64,000 nucleotides of DNA from Sisyra terminalis (taxonomy: Eukaryota; Arthropoda; Insecta; Neuroptera; Sisyridae): the NCBI GenBank assembly GCA_958496175.1, contig OY292275.1:17980001-18044000 (forward strand), in the 5' to 3' direction. Below are positions 22,991 to 35,400 of this stretch, in pieces (position 1 is the first letter of the stretch; each line of letters opens with the position of its first letter). The notes under the pieces are model-generated. The model made no database searches, was not told the DNA's origin, and saw nothing but the letters and a program-made list of their open reading frames with translations. The position numbers were made by a program, and so were the translations under genes.

Positions 22991-25900
22991 TCATGTTAAG
23001 TGAAATTAGACAGTGTTGATTAATGAAATAAATTCCATTCCTGGAGCTTCCATACCGAAAGTAAAAACATAAAGCTAACTATTTTTAAGTAGTGCACATG
23101 CGTGATATGACATATAACGAATTTGGTTATTGTCCAAGGACAGATAGGAACTACTTAACCAGAAAAAAGTGTTTATATACTGAACGCATGAAAGAAGCTG
23201 TACTTCTTTGAAAAAGTTTTTTTTTTTTTTTAGAGAATATAATTCAATCATTCTTGTTTTAAAACTAGATTTCTTAAGAAAATTTACTTAATTAGAATAA
23301 AATGTTAAATATCCAATTATTTTTTTAACTCAATTATTCATTTGAAAAAAATGGTTAAAATTTTAAATAATAGTTTAATCATTGCTAAGCAATGGAAAAC
23401 TAAAAAAGGTAACCGACTTTCGTTAAAAAAATTGTGACGTCAATTCTCTTTTTCCTTTCAATGACGCGTCTAATGAAATGTTACGTCAATAATTCCAAAA
23501 AACAGTATTAATCATCAGACAAAGAATGAACTGTACTTTAGTTAAGTTCAACACATTTAATAGATTGAGATGGCTAAGTATACTATACTTAATAAAAAAA
23601 ATACAAGTACCTGAACCAACCACTGAACTGCAGACTAGAGAGAACGTGCTTTATAAGTCCAATATTATATTTAAACTGTTATTTCTCCACGATTTATCAA
23701 GTCCACGAACTCTTTCCACAGCAAATGTCTACAAAATATATTCTGTCCTCTTGTCGGTGATGATTTAGGGTTGAAACTCAGATGGTTGACATGTGGACAT
23801 TTGTGGCAATTCAAATTTAATTAGCTGTATAAAAAAAATAGTTAGGAAAGTTGGGATTTAATGTCATTCAATATATTTTTGACATTTTAAGACCAAACTC
23901 CGATAGTTTAAATCTCAGTGGAACCGATGCCTCAGACCATTTCCTCACTTATTCGTTCATTATTCTGCTACAATGGGTATTTTTTTAAACTCAACTCTTT
24001 AATTATGCAGTTGCTAGTCGCTGTTTTTTGGCGGCAAATATGGTCACGTGACTAAAACGTAATTTGTGTACCAAAATTTGAGCGACAAATGAGGCTCTTT
24101 AACGAATATCAAAGTACCGATATAACCATTTTATTGTACAGGTATATATATATATATAATTGCCAGTAATAAGTATTAATAGGTACTTCATTGTAAACAT
24201 TCCGCTTATAAACAATAAATTTACCGACTATTAATTCTTTTTAAGAATGTCACTTGAACTAATTTTCACTTGAAACTAGCGTCAAGCAATTGCATAAAAT
24301 GCATCTTAAATCCATTGAAAATAGACTAGTTGAAAATTTTTCATAAAGATATTAAAAAAAAATTTAAGCTATGCTCATAATAAATATAAAACTGAAGTAT
24401 ATGTAGCACATAAATGGTTTGTAATGTTAAAGAATTTATGACAAGGATTGTACACTATGGCGATATTTGATAAGGTTGCTCATTTTGTTCCAATGATATT
24501 TAATCCTTTCCCTTCCTTTATTTACCGCCTTGCACTAAAAATATCTATGATATCTAAAATAATTTGGACACCAAAAAATAATGATTCTGAAACAAAATGT
24601 ATAAAATTATTTAAGAATTTTTCTGTTTTATATGTATCGAAAGCTTATATATTATCCTTAACTAATTGTATCGTTTAAGTTATATGTTGAACAATATTTT
24701 TAAACTATGTAAAATTAGTAGCAATTTAGTGAAAATGTCAAAATTTACGGTATAGTGATCCGTAAGTGGAACTTTGTTATGTTTTTGGTAAATATATCAA
24801 AAAAAAAATATTCTTTTCAACGAAAATAGTCTATACGTAGCGACAGATGTTTACAATTCTCATAATGTGCAACGGTGTCGTAAATATTTATCATAATGTG
24901 ACAGATTTATATCTATAATAAAGTCATGTTCATGAAAAATTGAGTATAATAAAAAAGTAAATAGTAAAAAGTGTGACCGAACCAATAAGAAAAATATCTG
25001 GACAAAAAAAAATCATTAAATTTGAACTTCAAAAAAAATATTCCAATTTTCTATACTTTTTTTATATTAATTTTAATTTTAGTGGAAAATAACATTTGAT
25101 TTCCGTTCAAACTGAATAAACCAATGGAAACTTATAAATATTGATTGAATCATAAAAAATCTTTTTAATTTATTTGTAATTTAGAAATCACAACTGTGCA
25201 ATACCATAATTTGGTATTCATTAAGGGTAGCTATTTAACTTGAAACATATCGACATGATTACAAACAACACTGAAATGCTTATTGTTCCAACAATGGTGC
25301 ATTGCAGCTATGTGAAGATTAACACAGAATGATATTCCAATCGCAAACGTGCGGATTCTGGAATAAAGGATAACCTCTAATTTATATACATTACGTTACC
25401 ACTCATTTGTTTTAACATTGAACCGTTTAAACTTGTAACGTAAAATATTAAAACTTCTCCTCTTATTTTTGAGTTTTTCGGTCGCAACAACTTAACAAAA
25501 ACTATTCTTAAGTTCATTTCGCACTAATATAAACTAGAGATAATGAAATTAATGTCAAGGGAGAATATTAAACGAACCCAAATGAAATAAAAACTCCTTA
25601 CAAACAATACTCGACCGAAAAGGAAGACCATTAAAATGGTTTAGGTAGACACCTTTGCGTGCTTCTCATTACCACCATAAATTATTTGAATAGGACCATA
25701 AAAAGGAGAGCGCGAATCAAAAACATAAACCACACAAGAAAAGCTCTTTGAATTTATTAATCAAATACTTTTTTTATATTAAATGATAGTGAAAAATCGC
25801 AATGCAGCTTTTATATATTTTAAGGTATCCACTTTTCAATTCGTTTATAAGCATATAAAAAATTCAAACATAAACATTCCATGAGCTTATCCTTGCCATT

Positions 25901-26495
25901 CTTTCTATCCTATTTTTTTTAAATAATGGGTTTCATGCCTCACGTTTCCCTTTTGTTTTGGTAAAAAAATGTAGTTCATTTTATTTAAATGGAAAAAATG
26001 ACGTCAATCTGAGAAAAGATGTTGCAATGGAAATAAAAAAAAATATATACGGAATGAACAAGAATATTTGTACGTATGTGAGTAAAAGAATGGAATATTA
26101 ATAAAGAGTTGTGAAAAGCTGTACAAAGTTCACAAAAACAACGTGATTTTATGTTAAAGAATGTGTGGTTGGTTATAACAAAATCGTATTGTACCCGCAG
26201 TTGGAATAGGCAATTTATTATATTGTTGCGTTACGTTTTCCGGTTCTTTTGAAAAGTGAATGAATAGGTTTTTTTACCAATTTTTATTTAATTAATTTAT
26301 GTAACTAACGATTTATACACTCTTTTTAAATATTCATAAAGAGTGATTACCTAAATATTAAATAAAAAATAAATACCTATATAAAATAAACGAAAACTAT
26401 GATAATTATTTTTATAAACTATGAACCTACTTTGTTTTCCACGTTGGCCTAAATTCGATGATTTCCTACAATTGATTTATACACTTTTACTTTAC
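22991..26495. other. AT-rich DNA, no gene seen
   Basis: Contains a cluster of CRE-like words at 23435-23500 (TGACGTCAA, ATGACGCGTC, TTACGTCAAT), a TCACGTGAC E-box word near 24041, a (TA)n run at 24142-24158 and a TGACGTCA at 25999-26006. No protein-like frame is seen. Confidence 0.5.
24142..24158. repeat. (TA)n microsatellite
   Basis: Uninterrupted TA dinucleotide run of about eight units. Confidence 0.9.
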
Positions 26496-26499
26496 CATT

Positions 26500-27190
26500 T
26501 TTATTTTTTTTTTATTATTTTTATTATTTTACTTCCAGTAGGCATTCTACAGAGATGCAAAGCATCTGTACATAGAACTGGAATATTACAAATGTAATGT
26601 AGTGCAATGTACCATTGCATATATTTAAATCAGTTTAACAAAATTAAAAGTTACAAAGTTAAAGGATACAAAGTTAAAACAGAATTACCAATAGAATAAA
26701 TAAAAACAATTTTAATTTAAAATTAAATAATGCCAGTGTTTAGTCACTAGAGGTACCCATTGTGCTTATTAATATTTTCTTCAGTTTTTTTCGCCTAAAA
26801 TTAAAGGTTTTAAGATGGTTGGGCAATTTATTAAAAAATTTTATCGCAATAAGATATGGATTTTTAGTGCTGATAGTTTTCTTAGTTTTAGGCAGCGTTA
26901 ACAAATTAGATCTAGTCCGCTTATTCTTATTATTATATTGGGCTTTACACTCATGATAGTAGTATGTTAAAGCATTGATGATAAATAATTCCTTGATACC
27001 AAGGGGTATATCAACAATACTGCGTGAGATGAAATAATTAATAAATCTTTTTTGGATAGTAGTCAATGGCCTGAGACTATTTTCATAAGCCCCACCCCAT
27101 GCAACTTGCCATAATTGATTATATTTTCAAATAACCCATGGTAAATAGTTTTTAGTACTGAGGGGCTTAAGCATTTGCTTAGTTTAAAGA
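26500..27190 (-). pseudogene. CR1/jockey-group LINE, 3' end with tail
   Basis: Minus strand. The frame starts LSKCLSPSVLKTIYHGLFEN and IINYG, then after a frame change continues AWGGAYENSLRPLTTIQKRF and ends at a TAG at about 26737-26739. The last 108 codons (27066-26740) remain open and carry the typical C-terminal signature: RSNLLTLPKTKKT, IAIKFFNKLPNHLKTF, then KKLKKIL. The 3' untranslated part follows, ending near 26531-26500 in a TAATAAAAATAATAAA-type A-rich tail. Everything 5' of the late RT region is missing, so it is a truncated, probably inactive insertion, but less decayed than the other LINE pieces. A solo LTR lies about 20 bp beyond its 5' limit. Confidence 0.88.
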
Positions 27191-27212
27191 ATTCAAAATA
27201 AAAATAAAATAT

Positions 27213-27550
27213 TGTTGCGAACTAGAAACATTTGAAAGTTATAACAATAAGATTGAAGAGAGATCAAAAACGCTCCAGAACACTCTCCGTGAGGTTCTAA
27301 TGAGGATAAAAAGAGATAGAAACCATTTGAATCGAAAAGAACTGCCTGGATCAATCTGGGAACTTCCAGAACGTGACAAGTAGCTATATAAATAAGGTAA
27401 TCGACCGTCACCAAGGTTACGATACATACATACAGTTGCGATCAGTTAACATTTATAAGTTACGAATAGCACAAATAACAAAGTTCGAAATAAATCATGA
27501 CAACCGTCAAAATAATTGTTAGAACTTTCGAATGTTCTAAGTCTGCAACA
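27213..27550 (+). mobile_element. Solo LTR of an LTR retrotransposon
   Basis: 338 bp bounded by TGTTGC at 27213 and its inverted copy GCAACA at 27550, and flanked by a 4-bp direct repeat ATAT on each side (27209-27212 and 27551-27554). This is the TG...CA structure with target duplication expected for an LTR. Internal order supports plus orientation: TATATAAA at 27385-27392, initiator-like ACAGT/TCAGT at 27432-27446, and AATAAA at 27489-27494. There is no primer-binding site, gag/pol or second LTR nearby, so it is a solo LTR from recombination. The 4-bp duplication is compatible with Ty3/gypsy or BEL-type elements, which I cannot tell apart without a full copy. Two short frames across it are not genes. 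Confidence 0.72.
27385..27392 (+). promoter_or_regulatory. TATA box of the solo LTR
   Basis: TATATAAA in the middle third of the LTR, upstream of two initiator-like CAGT words and about 100 bp before AATAAA. That is the usual U3/R/U5 order of an LTR promoter. Confidence 0.5.
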
Positions 27551-27554
27551 ATAT

Positions 27555-29119
27555 TGTTAAAACGCGTTGGATCTTTCACGGATCTCAATTAATATACACA
27601 AACTTACGAATCTTTAATTTTTATTAAGAAAAAAATATCCCCGCTATTATTCTGACAAAAATAACCAGAGTTATAATATCTGTTTTTACTTATATTTAGT
27701 AAAATATAAACAACTTACATTGTTTCATTTTTTTGTACTTTATTAATTAAACTTTGAATGAATTCTGTTATGTAAAAAAAGAAAAATAATATATGGAATT
27801 AAAAATTTTGTTTCTAAAATGTAAATGGAACCAGATTTGGGTAAGATGGACTAAAAAGTAGGTACCCATATAGAATAAAAACAAGGAAATACATAAAAAT
27901 AAGGAAAATAAATAAAGTTGATTAAAAAACAAATTCAATTTCACTATGCATTGTATAAATCACTATATATTTAATTTATATTATGTATACTTTTTAAAAG
28001 TATTTTGTTATCTTAATTAATTCCTTCAATAACGCCCATCAAATCAAATTTGTACAACAGAACTGCTTTATTTTACTACTCTATGTGCAAAGTTTTGCAT
28101 TCATGCATTATACCTTTGTTGCATTTAAATTAATAATTTGTGGCGAATTACTTCAATTATTCAGTATAGAAAATAAGTTCTCATCCCAACGTTTCAAGAA
28201 TAAACTCATCGCTAAGTCACAAAGTGCAATAATATAGCGAAGGTAAATAGTTTTGAATTAAGATAAGAGCAATTAAATATTGTAACTTATATGCATTGCA
28301 ATGTATGATGTACCTTCTCGTATTTTAATCAATTGTGAGTGTAGCATTTGATTAAACAAGATGAAAATAAAACGTTATAATACATAACAGGAGGATACGG
28401 TGAATTTCATACCGTCTAAAATTGATTTGTGAAAAATGTATTCATCGATATCGATAATATAGCCGTACTTCTAAATCATTAGTATATGGATATATAAATG
28501 CTTATAGTTTTGCTTGATTTTAAAAAGTGAAGTGCAGTTTTTAAAGATACATTTTATTTTACATATTTATATTCATACTTTTAAGAGCATTAAACATATT
28601 AATAATCATATGCTTCCGAAAATTCCTTTAATCTCACTTATTCATAAGTTTTTTGACATATATTTGTAGATATTTTAAAACACATTTTTATTTTCGACTG
28701 TATCTCGTTGTCTAATGAATTAGTTTCTCTTCTTTTAGTATACTCTTAATTTATTTGTATATATTTATCGATCTTTTTTCAAAACTTGAAATAGCAAATT
28801 AAAGTTAAAATATTTTTCTTTTACTTATTTGTCGGCCTTTTACTTCCCATTTATAACTTTGTGACCTGGTACCTTAATAATTTTGGTGATTTCAAATTTC
28901 TTGTAGTTTTTTATTACTGTTTTTGATTTTACTAATAAGTTCAAACTTTTTCCTTTGGTTTTCTTCTTTTTACGCATATTTTACTAACTAAGAAAAAGAA
29001 TTCCCCTTAAACCCAATTACCATTTCGCTCACTAATCTACAAATATCAGCACGAAAAATTATTACAGATTACTTTTATTTTATTTACGTATGGGAAATAA
29101 TTTCAAACTTGAAACAAAA
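27555..29119. other. AT-rich DNA, no gene seen
   Basis: No supported gene. The LINE at 26500 could have continued on the far side of the LTR, but I could not recognise LINE protein motifs here. Confidence 0.45.
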
Positions 29120-29121
29120 TA

Positions 29122-29602
29122 CAGTAGTCTCACGTTTTACGAACAGAATGCGTTCCTCTTAAACTGTTCGTAAATCGAAAATCCGTTAAACGAAACCACT
29201 ATTACTATGAAATCTTTTTGAACAGTGATTGATGCGTTCCAGCTAGTAAAAATATCAGTAAAAGAACACATATTTAATACAGATTCGCACTATATATAGA
29301 GAGTTAATAAATTAACACTGCACTGAACCGCAGGACATCAAATACTAACTCATAAGAATGTTTTATAACTATGTTGGGATTTCCCGTAGAACAAAACTAA
29401 GCATAAACTATATGTACTAAAAATCTTTTTTGTTATTTTTTTGGTATGCCTCACAAAAAACGTAAGCAAAACAAAAAAATATACATTTATTGTTCGTAAT
29501 TGCGAATATTTTATTCGAATACCGAAGTTTTTATTCTTAATTAACCTAGTCCGTAATATCGAATTTCTGTTAAGCGAGCGTCCTTAAAACGAGAGATTAC
29601 TG
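29122..29602. mobile_element. pogo/Tigger-like non-autonomous element
   Basis: The ends are CAGTAGTCTCACGTTTTA (left) and, on the other strand, CAGTAATCTCTCGTTTTA (right): 16 of 18 positions identical. The left end directly follows TA. CAGT.. termini with TA targets and ..TCTCTCGTTTTA-type sequence are characteristic of the Tc1/mariner-pogo group. Inside are TTCGTAAATCG and GTTAAACGAA subterminal words. The right flank is AG instead of TA, probably a mutation. At 481 bp with no frame it is a MITE that would have depended on a transposase elsewhere. Confidence 0.75.
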
Positions 29603-31425
29603 AGTATAATTTTATTTTATAAGACAATTTATATTCCAGAACATGGCCTTTAAATTTTTTTTTTTCTTATAATGCAAGTGGATTATTTCGGTAATGTTTT
29701 TGTAAAAATTTACCATCATTTTATTAGTGCCAAGTTCTTAAGTGAATCTAGAGTCTAAGGTTAGTTAGAAGCCGTAAATCTAGGAGTATTGAAAGTTTTT
29801 TCAATATGAAAAACGAACCTTACCAATTTTGGAGCAAGTCATTAGTATGCTTTGTAGTAGGCTTAAAGAAACATTTGTTAAACAAAAAACAATTGTTTAT
29901 TCAGTTATTTTATGAATTATCTTCTTTTAACATCAACTTAAAACAAAATAGTAAATACTTCACTATTCAAATGTTTTAAACATTCTTAAATTATCAAAAA
30001 AAAATCAAATTAGATTGTACATTTATTTTTATATAATCATAATTTGCAAATGATTGATTATGACGAAAATAAAAATGAAACTAAACTTTTTAACTAATGC
30101 ATATTTAGCAACACCGTTGAATGTAAAGCTTTCAAAGCGCTATGTGTCTTGTAAGACGTGGAACATAATTGAAAGTTTGTCATACTGCACAACTTTTAAA
30201 TTAAAATTAATGTTAAAAATATGTCGTGAAAGTATCAAACTATTGCCATTTATCATTAATTATAACCAGGAAATAATCTGTAAAGTTGTACGTTCAGCGC
30301 ACATCTAATGACCTCATTAACCTGCCACTTGAGCTAGTAAAGTGTAAGTGTTACATAGCTTTTGTGTGAGCTTAGTTCGTGAACGAGCTGTCACCTGACT
30401 TTAAAAGCTTCCGTGAATCTTTGTTATAATAGAATTCATGGTAAATGTAACCTTGATGAAATTGTAGATCTCGGCTTGAAAGTAATTTCATTTCGTTATG
30501 TCACAACTTTTTTCTACGATTCATACAGCTTTATGGCATACATACCTACGCCTTTCTAATTAAATTCTTAATGGTAACGTGGTAAAAAAGAATGTTAAAA
30601 AAGATTGCAAAGGACAGCCAAAATAAATGCTTTTACCTTTTTTTTAAATTATGGATTTTAAATTTTATTAAGGAAAAGTAGTCACATAAATCTTTACGGA
30701 ACATTTATTTTTCAACTAGCTTCAAGTCTTTCAGTAATACTCGTATAACTTTGATTTTTTTTAAAGCGATAGAAATTATTATGAAACTGGTATCTTTTAT
30801 GTTTATTTCTTTCACCCCCACTCTTTACATTTAAAAGCTTATGTGAAATAAGATGTAGCTGTAACTTATATGGACAAATACTGTAAATCAATTTAAAGTT
30901 TTTAACTTTTTTCCCTTAGTTAAACTTTCAAGTTATCTCATGTTAATTTTTTTCTGTTGAGTCTAAATCGATTTTTTTCATCTTGATATCATCTAATGAA
31001 GGTTTTTTAGAACTGTTTTGCCTATATATGATGATATGAAGAGTTTAATCAATTTTAAATCTTTTTCTGTTGACAAAACTAATGTTCATATGAAACATCA
31101 ACGTTTGATAACTTCCCTGTAGGTACTAATTTAATTTATATCAGTCAACATTCAAAGTATCATCTCTTTTGGTTAAAAGGAACAATTTTATCCAAAAAAT
31201 AAATATTATTTGCTTCTATTATTAAATAAATTTTGCTTTTTAATATGTACTAATCATTAAAGTAACCAAACTTTCTATCAAACAAAAAAATAGAATAAAT
31301 GTAAATTTATAATTATTTTTTCGAATGTGTTCATCAGATTGATGTGTTTATTTTCTCAAGTTTTGTTAATATTTCTCACTATGTTATCAAAACGTTTAAG
31401 GTTGTATAAAAGAAATTAGTAGGTT
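29603..31425. other. AT-rich DNA, no gene seen
   Basis: No supported gene or repeat. The 84-codon frame at 30054-30308 shows no family resemblance I recognise. Confidence 0.45.
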
Positions 31426-31429
31426 TATT

Positions 31430-32280
31430 GTCTCATTTTAAATTATTAGACTTTTGGGGATGATATAGACGTAATGACTAGTAATAAGAATCCCAGTGTC
31501 TCAGTAGCCAATCTTCAACAGCATCTTAACTTAATAAAGGCCCAGACGGCAAATTGGAATATTAAAATAAACAAAAAATTCTTTTTAATCTTCACCCTTA
31601 AAAAAGGTAGCTATACTCAACAATATCTCAATCAAAACTAGGCTATTTTAGAAATAGAGTTCGTAAAATATCTGGGACTTCATCCTGATGAAAGGCTATC
31701 CTGAAGAATCCACATTAAAGAAAAGATCATAAATTAGGCAAAAATGTAAACGATTGTATTGGCTAATGAACAAAGGATCAAAATTGATCATAGAATATGG
31801 AAAACAATGGAGATAATGAAAAAAAAGTCATACTAATGTCAATATGGTTGTATGGATTGCAACTTTGGGCTTGTGCCAAAAAATTATCTATTATTATGCT
31901 TCAGCGAACATAACCCAAAACCTTACGAAGGATTGCTGAAAAATCGTAGTATGAAACAAAAGAACCAGAATCGGAAAACAAGAACCATATGAATATGATT
32001 GGGCCAAAAAGCAAAGCTTATTATCAGAGATAAGAAAGCGATACAAACTCAATAATGCATTCTTTTACTAAGTATAGGTAAAAGATCGAAACGCCTTAAA
32101 AAGAAAACATCAAATGAATTATTATGCCACCCTGATTTAAGTAGGAAAGAGCATCACAGGGAAATCCTTCATCAATTTATATCACTTGCAAATAAGCTCA
32201 TGGTTTTTGACATAGGTACTACCTCAATGCTAACAACATAAATGATAAGAAAAGACAATCGAAAAATATTAGTACAAAAT
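31430..32280 (+). pseudogene. Jockey-clade LINE reverse transcriptase remnant
   Basis: The catalytic box appears as FGDD at 31453-31464, followed in frame by IDVMTSNKNPSVSVANLQQH and W.IKIN, the standard jockey spacing after the (Y/F)ADD motif. Downstream come VKYLGLHPDERLS, then a WLYGLQLW..AKK block, the LQR...KTLRRIAE block and RLKRK near the C-terminus, in the family's order. Several stops and shifts make it inactive. It belongs to a different subfamily from the 22.6-kb copy, judging by sequence. The parent protein is the LINE ORF2 polymerase. A minus-strand SINE lies immediately after it. Confidence 0.88.
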
Positions 32281-32299
32281 TAGTTCAAAATCACGACAC

Positions 32300-32476
32300 T
32301 TATTTTATTTTTTTTGCTATTTACCGTCGTTTTATAATTACTAAGGTCTATAGTGATTCTAGAATTAATAAAAACTCGTAAATTGAGAAATATTGAAAAT
32401 GAATTCGATACGAGAATTGAACCCAACACCTACCAGTTTTGGAGCGGTCACCTTGGCCACTCCACCACGTGTAGGC
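32300..32476 (-). repeat. tRNA-derived SINE, copy 3 (near full length)
   Basis: Minus strand: TGGTGGAGTGGCCAAGGTGA (A-box region), CCGCTCCAAAACTGGTAGG, then GGTGTTGGGTTCAATTCTCG (B box), TTTTCAATATTTCTC, ACGAGTTTTTATTAATTC, AAACGACGGTAAAT and an A-rich tail (about 32316-32300). The order and spacing match the 52144 copy from end to end. It is inserted next to the 31.4-kb LINE remnant. Confidence 0.85.
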
Positions 32477-32479
32477 AAT

Positions 32480-35400
32480 TATTATTTCATTAATTATCAT
32501 AATTTAAGATAATTTATGCCTCCTTTTTCCTTTTGAACTAATCAAAGCGTTTTACTCCAATTTTCTGTTTTTTTTTTTTAAGTTTAAAAGCATTCCAAAA
32601 ATTGTTTACTTCTGCGTGAAACTATACTTTAGATATTTTTCGTGAATTCTATGAAAATTGTGTAAATTGTATTTGTACAGACAAGATAAGTTTCCTTTGC
32701 ACTACGTATAGATTTTTGAGTAAAACGTATTCAAAAGACAAAAAATGTGAAAGCTCCAAAACGTTAAATATTATGGTTATTGTTTCTAAGGATATAAGAA
32801 ACCTCAGTCTTGTCATTTCCGTCTGTCTTAAGGCAAATGCAACAGTAGGATTTACATAGAGTAAATCTCAAATTTGATGAACAGTTGAATGTAAATTGAT
32901 TTTGGAAGTATTCCAATTAAAATTTCTTCAAAAAAAAAATCTAAAACCAATATGACACAATCATAATATAATCGACTTTTTTACCATTTCAGGTAGCATT
33001 TCAATAAATTTAAATAAGCCGCAATAGGTATGCATTAAATTTGAATTCTAAATCACAGGAATTTATCCTTTTCTCATTACTGAAGCAATAGAAATATCAC
33101 TTGAACTCTCGATAACATTTGACACATGTATTCTAATTGCAACTAACGAAAGCTGTTGCCTTATATAGAATTGAATTTAGTTGATATTTAAATAACTAGA
33201 CAAAATAATTTACCAAATATTGTGGCAATTTTCCTTATACTTTGATTATTGCATTTTATGAAATAAATTTCATTTTGCCTCCTTTTATTTTGAGAAACAA
33301 AATCGTTACTGTCCGACAATTAAAAAAAATATTTATATCAAGAAATGTTAACACATTTAATAAATTGGTGAGATAATAAAGTAAGGAAAAAAATCCGAGA
33401 AAGAAGTTAACACGTAGAAACGAAAGAAAGTAATTATTTCTTGAGACCTTAAAGCGTAACTCAAATATGCATTTATAGATAAGGGTTCTAATGACTATGG
33501 TGGCTATCCCTTTTCCAACAACACCGAATTAACGATTTTTCTGTTCATTCTACTAAAGGAAATATAATGAATGGTAGAAAAAGTTTTGGGTTAATGGCAA
33601 TAAAGCCATTTCTTATCAACAGAAATTTCAACGCATAAAAAATATTTTTAATTATTGTACACTTTTATGCTTCTTTATTTCTCTTGCACGACTAAAAAAG
33701 ATTTATTCCTTACACTACCTAAAAAATTAATGTCACTAGGGTTCTGTTGTAAAAATTAAACCCTTATGATTTTATTTCGTCCGTATGCTATAGTTATTTT
33801 GCTTGAATACGATTGGTACAAAGAAGATCAAATTTGCAAGGAAAGTTTTTTTTATGAAAGATTTTACGGCGCAAAGATGCAGAGAAAATACAAAAAGGGG
33901 TAAATTTTTGTATCTGTTTAATAAAAAAACAGTGCTCATAAGTTTGAAGGATAGTTTTGAAGATTGAATTACTTTTTCTTAATTTCTATTGTATTTTCTC
34001 TAAGTATTCAGTATTTGCGGATTCAAATTATAATATTTATAATTTTTTAGTAAAAAGTATTATTGGATGAACCACTTAAAAATAGTAGAGCTTTAATTCT
34101 ATAAAATTTGATTGCTCAGAAAATCTTAATCAAAGTTAAGAGTTTAAGAAATATATAAGCAAATCAATCTAAATAAGAGATAATTTTTATTATTGTTTCG
34201 TCGAAATATTTTTTCTTTGCTACTTAAAACTAAAAATCTAATTACGATTGTTGAATAAACTCTAAAGAAATCTTACCAAAATACAATGTATTCTATAGCA
34301 TATATTGGTGTACAAAAGGTACCAACAATACATTTGACAATCGGTTTGTTTCATTCGGATTGTTTCATCGGTTTCATTTTAAGATGTTGAATTGTACAAT
34401 CAAAACAAACTTGAATTCACTGAAGCGTATTTGAGAACTTCAAATGCATAATTACTCTTCTTGCATAAACTCACATGAAACAATTTTGTTGCTTCAAACA
34501 TGCCAAACATTTGACAAATTGTCTAACTTTTCTAATAAATATTAAATACATTTTAATTATGTTAAAAATTTTACATACGTTTCCATCTAACAAATTACCA
34601 AGAGTTGCGAAACAGTTCTCGAATTTAAATTTTTATTCAAACTTATGTTACGTTTCGCAAAACGATTAATAATTTTCTAAATAAATTAAGGTATAATAAA
34701 TTTGAAAAACATTGTAACTTTTGAAAACATTAAAGCACATAAATTCACGGCAATTATTTTTTTACGAATTTATGGAATTAAGAAGAAAATTGTTCTTTAG
34801 AATAAATTATTTATAATGCTTAACGCAAAACGTTTACTTGCTACAAATATGATAGTAATTTGCATAAATTCATATTTAAATTTGAATATTATAAGATTAT
34901 GGTGTTGAGTTTGAAATGTTTGAACTAAATTAATTTGGATTCAAAGTTATTAAACAATGTTGATAGAATTTTCGAAAGATTTAAATCTAATTAAAGAAAA
35001 TCTAGCAAAGAAAATGTTTTGAAAATCATTTAAATTTGTATTGTCCAATTAACTAAGAATAAAAATGTGGCACTTTTTGATTATACCCGTTAACCAATTA
35101 TTTGAACTTAACTACTCTAACTACTTACTTTTCAGAACATCTTTACCACAAAGTTTTGGTAAAGACAATTAAAATATCAAAGTCTTAAAGTATTGATTAT
35201 GTTTGTTTTATGTTTAAGAAAATGATTAGTGAGCAGTTGGATTATTTATTAATTGCTCTTCAACCCTTAAGGGGTTACATAGATTTCAAATCATCAAAAA
35301 AATCGATTTTTCATTGTCTTATAAAATTTATAATAATTCACCGACTGTCTTCAAATACTGAGTCTTAAGAGGTAGGCAATAGTTTTAAATTGTAGATACA

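Noticed and set aside
26762..26956. 64-codon plus frame
   Set aside because: Antisense shadow of the CR1/jockey-group LINE C-terminus, which is clearly on the minus strand.
27193..27427. Two overlapping minus frames (73 and 62 codons)
   Set aside because: Both lie in the solo LTR and have no protein motif. LTRs are non-coding in this arrangement.
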